41,649 nt of DNA, from positions 1 through 41,649 of the forward strand of contig NZ_BBPM01000049.1 in the NCBI RefSeq assembly GCF_000787775.1. The letters are read 5' to 3'. Positions within the stretch are counted from its first letter, which is position 1; each line of letters begins with the position of its first letter. Made by a program: the position numbers and the translations under genes. Below the pieces are notes generated by a model. It did no database searches. It was not told the origin of the DNA and saw nothing but the letters and a program-made list of their open reading frames with translations. This document shows, piece after piece, positions 26,802 to 33,773 of the stretch. Source of the stretch: Streptacidiphilus carbonis. GTDB lineage: Bacteria > Actinomycetota > Actinomycetes > Streptomycetales > Streptomycetaceae.

Positions 26802-27479
26802 TCAGGCTCCCTTCCGGTGGGCGCCGGCGCCGGTTCCGACGCCCGTGGCGGCGTACTCGCGGTGCCGGGGCGACGGCGGCCGGGCGCCGACCGTGGTCGA
26901 ACGGGCCAGCAGCTCGGCCGGGGTCCTCGGCGCGGCGGGCCGCAGCGCGGCCGTGATCCGTACGGCGACGGCGGCCGGCACGGCGACGACGCAGGCCGCG
27001 GTCAGCCACAGCGCCACGCCCGAGGCCATGCCACCGGTGCCGGAGCCCAGGGTGAGCCCGTGCACCACCGCGACCGGCCAGGACGCGTAGGCCAGCCAGT
27101 GCACGGCACGCCAGACCCGGTGGCCGGTCCTGGCCCGCAGCATGCTGGTGACGATCACGGCGAGCAGCAGGTCGAAGCCGACCGTGCCCAGGCCCAGCCA
27201 CAGCGGCTGGAAGTCGCCGACGAACGGGACGACGCTGTCGACCAGGCTGATGTCGACATAGGAGTCGGCGACGGCGGTCACGATGTGGATCGCCAGGAAC
27301 ACCATCGCCAGCATCGACAGGGTGCGGTGCAGGGTGACCGTGCCGAACCGGGGCAGCCCCGGCACCGTGGTTCTGACCTGCACCATCACGCCCAGCACGG
27401 TGACCGCGGAGAACAGCGCCAGCGACACCATGCCGGTGGCCTGGCCCGCGTACCAGAGCACGGGTGAGGAGGAGCTCAT
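26802..27479 (-). CDS. Ferric-reductase-like transmembrane di-heme protein
   Basis: The 225-residue protein has five or six membrane helices. His51 and His65 lie on one helix (LHRTLSMLAMVFLAIH) and His127 and His140 on another (VHWLAYASWPVAVVH), the spacing expected for two stacked hemes b in ferric-reductase-like (YedZ/FRD) domains. The ATG at 27479 overlaps the apbE stop. The C-terminal 45 residues are hydrophilic and unstructured. In the operon it could move electrons across the membrane between the NuoF-like protein inside and a flavin-carrying partner outside. Confidence 0.85.
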   Translation of the reverse strand: MSSSSPVLWYAGQATGMVSLALFSAVTVLGVMVQVRTTVPGLPRFGTVTLHRTLSMLAMVFLAIHIVTAVADSYVDISLVDSVVPFVGDFQPLWLGLGTVGFDLLLAVIVTSMLRARTGHRVWRAVHWLAYASWPVAVVHGLTLGSGTGGMASGVALWLTAACVVAVPAAVAVRITAALRPAAPRTPAELLARSTTVGARPPSPRHREYAATGVGTGAGAHRKGA

Positions 27480-28480
27480 GCCGCCACCCCCTGCGGCACC
27501 TCGGCGTCGGCGGGCCAGTCGGCCACGGTGGTGACGCTGCCGTCGGCGGCGACCAGCCGGGCCGGCAGGCTGAGCTCCGTCAGCCACTCGGGGGCCGTCG
27601 CGCCGCGCACCATCGCGGCGGTGCTGGCGGTGTTGGCGTCCAGGCAGCTGCCGGCCGCGACGCTGACGGTGCGCCAGGGCGTCTCGGCGGGGAGTCCGGT
27701 GCGCGGGTCGACCAGGTGGTGGATCGGGCGACCTCCGCGGTGCCAGCGCCGGGCGCTCACGCCCGAGCTGGCCAGGCCGCCGTCACGGATGGTGACCAGT
27801 GCGTGGGGGCCCTCGACGGCGGCCTCGACCGGGCCGGTCGCGTCCTGGACGCGTATGCGCCAACCGTCCTCCGGGGGCTCCCCCGCCACGGCGGTGTCGC
27901 CGCCCAGGCTGACCAGGACACCGCAGCCGGCGTCGGCGGCGAGCCGGGCGGCGGCCCGGTCCGCGGCCCAGGCCTTGGCGGTGGCGCCGAGGTCGAGCCG
28001 CACACCCCGCGGCATGGCGACGGTGCCGGCCGCCGGGTCCAGCACGACCTTGCGCCAGCCCGGCACCGGCCGCACCAGCAGCCGGACCGGGCGGCCCTCG
28101 CGCTCGACCAGCTGGAAGTCGCGGTCGTAGCCGATGGCCGCCATCGCCGAGCCGACGGTGGGGTCGACGTCGCCGTCGCTGAGCTCGGCCGCCCGCAGGG
28201 CGGCGGCCAGGGCCTCGGAGAGCAGCGGGACCACCGGTACGGGGTGCCCGTCGGCGTAGGCCGCCGCGGTGTTCAGGCCGACCAGGTGCGAGTCGTCACG
28301 GAAGCGGCTGCAGGCGGCGTCGACCTCGGCGAGCCACCGCTCCAGCGTGTGGCGGCAGTGGTCCAGCCGGCGCGGGTCGGTGACCACCAGGCGCACGGCG
28401 CACCCGAGCGCGCGCCAGTCGGCGGAGGCCGACGCGGACGCAGCGGCGGGAGCGGCTGGAGCGGCGGTGGCGGCGCTCAT
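27476..28480 (-). CDS. apbE: FAD:protein FMN transferase
   Basis: The 334-residue ApbE-family protein attaches FMN covalently to Thr or Ser in target proteins. Family motifs are GVRLDLGATAKAWAADRAA, VSLGGDTAV, LASSGVSARRW, HHLVDPRTG and CLDANTASTAAMV. The N-terminal Ala/Ser-rich stretch is not a clear signal peptide or lipobox, so the cellular side is uncertain. The ATG at 28480 shares one base with the stop of the Ser/Thr-rich gene (TGATG), and its own stop overlaps the membrane protein start. A target with a conventional FMN-binding domain is not encoded in this operon. Confidence 0.9.
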   Translation of the reverse strand: MSAATAAPAAPAAASASASADWRALGCAVRLVVTDPRRLDHCRHTLERWLAEVDAACSRFRDDSHLVGLNTAAAYADGHPVPVVPLLSEALAAALRAAELSDGDVDPTVGSAMAAIGYDRDFQLVEREGRPVRLLVRPVPGWRKVVLDPAAGTVAMPRGVRLDLGATAKAWAADRAAARLAADAGCGVLVSLGGDTAVAGEPPEDGWRIRVQDATGPVEAAVEGPHALVTIRDGGLASSGVSARRWHRGGRPIHHLVDPRTGLPAETPWRTVSVAAGSCLDANTASTAAMVRGATAPEWLTELSLPARLVAADGSVTTVADWPADAEVPQGVAA

Positions 28481-28884
28481 CAGGAACCCCCGGAGGTGGT
28501 GTCGGAGGTACTGCCGGAACCGCTGTTGTTGTTGCTGCTGTTGCTGGAGCCCGTGGAGCTGGACGCGCTGCTGCTGCTCGCCTTCGGGGTGGAGCTGGGC
28601 GTTGCCAGCCCGCTCGTGCTGGACGAGGTCGAGCTCGACGAGGAGTCGGAGCTCGACGCCGAGGAGGACGGCGGCGTCGAGGAGGACGCGCTCGGTGAGC
28701 TCGTCGCCGTGGTCGCGCTGCTCTTCGCGGTGGTCGAGCTCGCTGTGGTCGAGCTCGCCGGCATGGACGCCATCAGCGCCAGGGTCCCGGCCACGCTCAC
28801 CACGGCGACGCCCGCGCTCACCGCCGAGGTGCGGTTCGCCCCCTTACGAGCGCTCTCAGGGGTACGCCCTGCTTTCCGTGCCAT
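28480..28884 (-). CDS. Ser/Thr-rich membrane-anchored low-complexity protein
   Basis: The 134-residue protein starts with a basic stretch and a membrane helix (about residues 18-40), and the remaining 90 residues are almost all Ser, Thr, Ala, Pro, Asn and Gly. In comparable actinobacterial operons, as I recall them, this position is taken by a protein with the same kind of linker followed by an FMN-binding domain flavinylated by ApbE. Here the chain ends SDTTSGGS immediately at the apbE start, so that domain is missing; the last residues loosely resemble a D..SGAT flavinylation motif but without Ala-Thr. Start is ATG 28884 or GTG 28887, after AAGGGA. Confidence 0.7.
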   Translation of the reverse strand: MARKAGRTPESARKGANRTSAVSAGVAVVSVAGTLALMASMPASSTTASSTTAKSSATTATSSPSASSSTPPSSSASSSDSSSSSTSSSTSGLATPSSTPKASSSSASSSTGSSNSSNNNSGSGSTSDTTSGGS

Positions 28885-28911
28885 CACGCGATCCCTTCGC
28901 TTCGGATGGTG

Positions 28912-28925
28912 CGGACCTTGGTCCG
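28912..28925. promoter_or_regulatory. Palindrome upstream of the redox operon
   Basis: CGGACC (28912-28917) and GGTCCG (28920-28925) form a perfect inverted repeat around TT, about 25 bases upstream of the Ser/Thr-rich gene. It is a possible operator of the five-gene operon. Confidence 0.4.
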
Positions 28926-29010
28926 TCGAGCACCACCCTGCGGGGGCTTTGTGAGAGGGCTATGAGCTGCACCTGAGCGTTCCGCCGTGATCGGCCCGTT
29001 ATCCGCGCCG

Positions 29011-29060
29011 CACCGGACCGCCGCACCGGACCGCCGCACCGGACCGCCGGGACGGCGGCC
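29011..29060. repeat. 13-base tandem repeat and hairpin after the molybdopterin-subunit operon
   Basis: caccggaccgccg occurs three times in perfect tandem (29011-29049). Its last unit pairs with the following cggcgg to make a short hairpin (about 29044-29058), likely ending the upstream operon. Confidence 0.75.
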
Positions 29061-29068
29061 CGCGCCGG

Positions 29069-31549
29069 CTACCCGGCGACGTCCTCGGCCGGTATCGGCA
29101 GCCGGTTGATCTGCCGCCCGGTGGCCGCCCGGACCGCCGCCGCGACCGCTGCCGGGGCGACCGTCGCGGGGGCCGCGCCGACGGCCTTGGCGCCGAAGGG
29201 GGCGACCACGTCGCGCTCCTCCAGCAGCGCGACCACCCGGATCGAGGGCGCGTCCAGCGAGGTGGGCAGCCGGTAGCGGGTGAAGGAGGCGTTGGAGATC
29301 CGGCCGCCCTCGCTGACCAGGTCCTCCATCAGCGCCAGGCCCAGGCCCTGGGTGGCCCCGGCCTCGATCCTGGCCTCGATCTGCTCGGGGTTGAGGGCCC
29401 GGCCGACGTCCTGGGCCACCGCCAGCTCGACCGCCCGCACCGTGCCCAGCTCCACGTCCACGTCCACGACCGCGCGCATCGCGCAGAAGGCCAGTCCGAC
29501 GAAGGCGTCGCCCTGCCCGGTCTCCGCGTCCAGCGGCTCGGTGGGGTGCGGGCGGCACTGCGCCGTCGCCCACAGGTCCTTGCCCTCCAGCGCCTGGAGC
29601 ACTGGCATGCCCAGCACCCCGTCGTAGGAGGTGATCTTGCCGTCGCTGATGGTCAGCAGCTCCGGGGACATCCCGAACTGCATGGCCAGCGGCTGCAGCA
29701 ACTGGTGCCGCACCATCAGCGCGGCCCGCTCGACCGCGCCGCCGGAGACCCAGGTCTGCCGTCCGCGCGCGGAGGGTCCGGCCGGGGGCTGGTCGGTGTC
29801 GACCGGGGCGATGTAGACGTCGGTGATGCCGAGCACGTCCTGGACGATCTGCCGGGCCAGGGTGGAGAACCCGGTGCCGGTGTCCACGGCCGTGCACATC
29901 ACCGAGGCCTGCGAGCCGCTGACCCGGACCGAGGCGGTGGAGACCTCGTCCGTGCCCTCGGCGCCCAGGATGTGCACCATGCCGACGGCGTAGCCGATGC
30001 CGCGCCGCACGGCGGCCGGGTCGCCCGCGCCGCCGGGGCCGCCGGGCAGCAGCCACTCGTCGTCGGGCTGGTCCACCGGCAGCGGCGGCAGCGGTTCGGC
30101 GGCCAGGGCGTCCAGCAGTTCGGCCACCGGGGCCGGGCAGGTGACGGCCTGGCCGGTCGGCAGCTGGTCGCCGGTCGACATGGCGTTGCGCCGACGGATC
30201 TCCAAGGGGTCCAGGTCCAGCGCCGCCGCCAGCCGGTCCAGCTGGGACTCGTAGGCGAAGCAGGTCTGCAGCGCGCCCTCGCCGCGCATCCGGCCGGCCG
30301 GCGGGTTGTTGGTGCGCACCGCCCAGGCGTCCACGAAGACGTGCGGGACCACATACGGTCCGGCCGCCATCGCGGCGGCCGCCGCCAGCGCCTCGCTGGA
30401 CACCTCGGCATAGGCGCCGCCGTCCAGCAGCAGCTGGGCCTCGACCTTGACCAGCCGGCCCTCGGCGTCGGCGTGGTGCCGGTAGCGGAGCAGCGCGGGG
30501 TGCCGGTGAGGGTGCGTCAGGAAGGACTCCTCCCTGGTCAGCGCCATCTTCACCGGGTGCCCGGTACGGATCGCGAGCAGCCCGAGGGCGACCTGGAAGC
30601 CGACGTCCTCACGGTCCGCGGTGGCGCCGGGGACGCCGCTGACGACCAGTCGGACCCGGTCCGGGTCCAGTCCCAGGCAGTGCGCGGCCCGGTCCCGGTC
30701 CCCGTGCGGGTCAGTGCTGGCGACGTGCAGCTCCACGCCGCCGTCCGGGCGCGGCACGGCCAGGCCGGCCTCGGCGCCGATCGGAGCGGGATCCTGGCGG
30801 CCGACCTTGTAGAGGCCCTCGACCACCACGTCGCCGGTCGCCTCCGGGTCGCCGAAGCGCACCGGCTGGTGCCGGAAGAGGTTGCCGTCGGGGTGGATCG
30901 GCGGGGCGGTGAACGCCGCCTCCGGGTCGGTCAGCGGCTCCATCGGCTCGTAGGCGACGGTGATCGCGGCGGCGGCGAGCCGGGCGGTGTCCGGGTGGTC
31001 GGCGGCGACGGCGGCCACCGGCTCGCCGAAGTGCCGCACCACGTCGGCGGCGAAGACCGGGCGGTCCTGGACGATCGGCCCGCTGGGCGCGCCGTCCGCC
31101 AGCCCGGTCGGGCCCAGCCGCAGGTCCGCGGCGGTGACCACGGCGTAGACGCCGGGGATGGCCAGGGCCGGGCCGTAGTCGATGGAGAGGATCCGGGCGT
31201 GGGCGTACGGGGAGCGGGCGACCGCGCCCCAGAGCAGGCCCTCGGCCCAGAGGTCGGCGGCGTAGGGGAAGGTGCCCATGGCCTTGGCCAGCGCGTCGGC
31301 GCGGACCGGCGAGGTGCCGAGGCCGATCGGCTCGGCGGTGTCGGTCCCGTCGGCGCGCTCGCCGTGCTCGGCGGCCTGCGCGGGGATCCGCGGCTGGGTG
31401 AGCGTGCCGCCGCCCACCGTGGTGGCGGTCCCGGCCCCGGCCGGGCCCCCGCCCAGCGCGGCGCCGGTGGCGCTGCCGGGGTCGCCCTGCCGGACACCGG
31501 GGCCCGGCGCGACCAGGTTGTCGTCGCCGGAGCTGGAGGGGGTGGTCAT
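29069..31549 (-). CDS. Xanthine dehydrogenase family large (molybdopterin-type) subunit, divergent
   Basis: The 826-residue protein matches the CoxL/XdhA fold from about residue 78 (VRADALAKAMGTFPYAADL). Residues 1-75 are an extra Gly/Ala-rich tail. Several cofactor and active-site motifs are changed: the usual GGxFGGK is PGATADRED (308-315), the usual GQG is DTGTGFSTLARQ, and the catalytic Glu of VGExP is Ala792 (KAVGAAP). The conserved DGGAY and RMRGEG segments remain. By family knowledge loss of the Glu should abolish classical hydroxylation, so the reaction is open. ATG 31549 overlaps the stop of the [2Fe-2S] gene. Molybdenum cofactor insertion genes are not in the window. Confidence 0.85.
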   Translation of the reverse strand: MTTPSSSGDDNLVAPGPGVRQGDPGSATGAALGGGPAGAGTATTVGGGTLTQPRIPAQAAEHGERADGTDTAEPIGLGTSPVRADALAKAMGTFPYAADLWAEGLLWGAVARSPYAHARILSIDYGPALAIPGVYAVVTAADLRLGPTGLADGAPSGPIVQDRPVFAADVVRHFGEPVAAVAADHPDTARLAAAAITVAYEPMEPLTDPEAAFTAPPIHPDGNLFRHQPVRFGDPEATGDVVVEGLYKVGRQDPAPIGAEAGLAVPRPDGGVELHVASTDPHGDRDRAAHCLGLDPDRVRLVVSGVPGATADREDVGFQVALGLLAIRTGHPVKMALTREESFLTHPHRHPALLRYRHHADAEGRLVKVEAQLLLDGGAYAEVSSEALAAAAAMAAGPYVVPHVFVDAWAVRTNNPPAGRMRGEGALQTCFAYESQLDRLAAALDLDPLEIRRRNAMSTGDQLPTGQAVTCPAPVAELLDALAAEPLPPLPVDQPDDEWLLPGGPGGAGDPAAVRRGIGYAVGMVHILGAEGTDEVSTASVRVSGSQASVMCTAVDTGTGFSTLARQIVQDVLGITDVYIAPVDTDQPPAGPSARGRQTWVSGGAVERAALMVRHQLLQPLAMQFGMSPELLTISDGKITSYDGVLGMPVLQALEGKDLWATAQCRPHPTEPLDAETGQGDAFVGLAFCAMRAVVDVDVELGTVRAVELAVAQDVGRALNPEQIEARIEAGATQGLGLALMEDLVSEGGRISNASFTRYRLPTSLDAPSIRVVALLEERDVVAPFGAKAVGAAPATVAPAAVAAAVRAATGRQINRLPIPAEDVAG

Positions 31550-32670
31550 GCTCCGGCCTCCGGGGCGTGGGTGTTCTGGTGCATGCCCTGCGGCGTGCCC
31601 TGGTGCGGCAGGACGTAGACGCCGGGCTCGGCCCCCTCGGGCGGCGTGCCGGGACCGGGGTACTCCGGCTGCGGGTGGCCCGGCTGCGGGTAGCCGGCCT
31701 GGTACGGCTCGGGCTGCGGCGCCTGGGCGTAGCCCGGGTACGCGTACTGCGGCTGGGCCTGCGGCTGGGTGAACTGCTGCTCGGCGCCCAGTCCGTCCAT
31801 GGGGCCGAACAGCGGGTCGTAGTTCTCCGGCTCGCCCTGCTGCTGCCCGGGGATCTCCACATCGGCGTAGACCGGGTACTCGTCCTGGACCGCCTGCCCG
31901 ACCGGCTCCGCGACGGGAGCCTCAGCCGCCTGGGCCGCCTCAGCCGCAACGACCGCGCCGGCGGCCTGTTCCGCGCCCCCGGTTCCGTCGTCGGGGTCAT
32001 CGGCGGCGTCGGCTGCGTCCTCCGCGGCCTCGGCCGCCTCCGCCCGCGACCTGGCCACCGCCTCGACCGCGGCCAGCGCGCCCTGGTACCCGGTGCAGCG
32101 GCACAGGTTGCCGCACAGCGCCTCGCGCGCCTGCAGCTCGGTCGGCTGGTGGTTGCGCTCCAGCAGGTCGTGGACGGCCATCGCCATCCCGGGGACGCAG
32201 TAGCCGCACTGCACCGCACCGCTCCCGGCCAGCGCCCGCTGCACGTCGGAGGCGGTGCCGTCGGCGGCCAGCCCCTCGACGGTACGGATCTCGCTGTCGG
32301 CCGCCAGCGCCGCCGGCACCAGGCAGGCCGCCGTCAGCTGGCCGTCCAGTTGCACCGAGCAGGCACCGCACTCGCCCTGGTCGCAGCCGCCCTTGGCGCC
32401 GGCCAGGCCGAGCCGCTCGCGGAGCACATAGAGCAGGCTCTCGCCGATCCAGGCACCGTTCACCGGGCGTTCGACACCGTTGACCCGGAGCAGGTAGGAG
32501 ACCCGGGGCGAACCGTCAGCGCCGCCGAAGCCGGACAGCCCGGAGGCCGGATCCAGCGGATCCGTGCCGTAGCCGGTCGTCGCCGCGTCGGCCGTCGCCG
32601 CGTGGGTCCTCGCGGTGTTGGTCGTTGCAGCATTGGTCGTTGCAGCGTTGGTGGTTCCAGCGTCCGTCAC
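31546..32670 (-). CDS. [2Fe-2S] subunit of a xanthine dehydrogenase family enzyme, with long C-terminal extension
   Basis: Residues 56-205 form the usual CoxS-type protein with two clusters: Cys96, Cys101, Cys104 and Cys116 for the plant-ferredoxin-type site and Cys155, Cys158, Cys190 and Cys192 for the second. It relays electrons between the large and FAD subunits. Both ends are unusual. Residues 1-35 are TTNAA-like repeats, and residues 206-374 are a low-complexity tail, first Ala/Glu-rich, then Pro/Gln/Tyr/Gly-rich. Normal members have about 160 residues. The GTG at 32670 overlaps the FAD-subunit stop, and the stop overlaps the large-subunit ATG. Confidence 0.92.
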   Translation of the reverse strand: MTDAGTTNAATTNAATTNTARTHAATADAATTGYGTDPLDPASGLSGFGGADGSPRVSYLLRVNGVERPVNGAWIGESLLYVLRERLGLAGAKGGCDQGECGACSVQLDGQLTAACLVPAALAADSEIRTVEGLAADGTASDVQRALAGSGAVQCGYCVPGMAMAVHDLLERNHQPTELQAREALCGNLCRCTGYQGALAAVEAVARSRAEAAEAAEDAADAADDPDDGTGGAEQAAGAVVAAEAAQAAEAPVAEPVGQAVQDEYPVYADVEIPGQQQGEPENYDPLFGPMDGLGAEQQFTQPQAQPQYAYPGYAQAPQPEPYQAGYPQPGHPQPEYPGPGTPPEGAEPGVYVLPHQGTPQGMHQNTHAPEAGA

Positions 32671-33539
32671 TTCAACGCCCTCCCGAGTGCGCGGCGGGCC
32701 AGTACGGACACGGTACGACGCAGTCGCACCGCGGCCGCAGCCGGGCCCCCTTCCAGGCCCTCCGGGTCGGCCTGCGGCGGTTCGGGCACGCAGGCCGCGG
32801 CCACGTACTCGCCGAAGGCCGCCGCGGCGGCGGGGTCTATGGCCCGGTCACCGTCCCAGTCGATGCAGCCGGACACCCACTGCTCGGCCTCCAGCGGCCG
32901 CAGCGGCACCGGCGCGACCGCGCCGACCGCGCAGCGCACCGCGCGCCGGGCCGGGTCGAGCACCAGTGCGACGGAGGCGGCGGCCCGGGAGGGGCCGGTG
33001 CGTCCGGTGGCCTTCAGGAACACCTGCGGTGCGTGCAGCAGCGGCACCCTGACGTAGCCGAGGAGTTCGCCGCCGCGCATCGGGTCCAGCCCGGTGAGCA
33101 GGTGGCTGACCGGCACCTCGCGGCCGCCCTCCGGGCCGACCAGGGTGACCGTGGCCTCCAGCGCGGCCAGCACCGGGAGGGTGTCCCCGGCCGGGTCGGC
33201 GGTCACGATGTTGCCTCCGAGCGTGCCGGCGTTGCGCACCTGCGGCGGTCCGGCGCTGCGGGCGGCCTCCGCCAGCGCGGGCATCAGCGCGGCGAAGTCG
33301 GGACGGCCCATCCGGGCGTGGGTCAGTCCGGCGCCCAACTGCGCCGTGCCGTCCTGGTACTGCCAACCGCGCAGTTCGTTGATGCGGCCCAGGCCGATCA
33401 GCGCCATCGGGCGCAGCAGACCGGCGTTGACCGCCCCCATGAGGTCGGTGCCGCCGGCCACCGGAACAGCGGCCGGGGAGGCCGCCAGCGCCGTGACAGC
33501 CTCGTCCAGCGAGGCCGGGAGCATGATCGTTTGGTTCAC
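32667..33539 (-). CDS. FAD-binding subunit of a xanthine dehydrogenase family enzyme
   Basis: The 290-residue CoxM-type protein has the FAD motifs VPVAGGTDLMGAVNAG (about residues 25-40) and NAGTLGGNIVTADPAGDTLP (about 105-125), followed by the CO dehydrogenase flavoprotein C-terminal domain. It is the first gene of the three-gene operon. The start taken is GTG 33539 with GGGA upstream; ATG 33524 is possible. The missing C-terminal detail cannot tell the electron acceptor. The upstream 234 bases (33540-33773) are less GC-rich than the rest but I see no firm promoter there. Confidence 0.9.
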   Translation of the reverse strand: MNQTIMLPASLDEAVTALAASPAAVPVAGGTDLMGAVNAGLLRPMALIGLGRINELRGWQYQDGTAQLGAGLTHARMGRPDFAALMPALAEAARSAGPPQVRNAGTLGGNIVTADPAGDTLPVLAALEATVTLVGPEGGREVPVSHLLTGLDPMRGGELLGYVRVPLLHAPQVFLKATGRTGPSRAAASVALVLDPARRAVRCAVGAVAPVPLRPLEAEQWVSGCIDWDGDRAIDPAAAAAFGEYVAAACVPEPPQADPEGLEGGPAAAAVRLRRTVSVLARRALGRALK

Positions 33540-33773
33540 CTGTGTCCCACCGTGCTCGGGTTCCGCACACCGCCGCTGCGTTTTCGGCCGCCGACCTTTT
33601 TCAAGCCCGCGCCCGTACGGTACGTGCAAACGGGTGGCCTGCGCACCCTCCCGCTCCCCCGACTGCGTGGTGACAGCCGAAGGAGGCCACCAGTCGCCCT
33701 TATTGCCCGAATTGATGCTTTTTATGGAACCCTTGGACCACTGACGGCAACTCCCGCAACGGCCGAACCGCGC

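Noticed and set aside
28480-28520. A frameshift hiding an FMN-binding domain after the Ser/Thr-rich gene
   Set aside because: apbE starts within the stop codon and fills the downstream DNA, so there is no room for a hidden domain.
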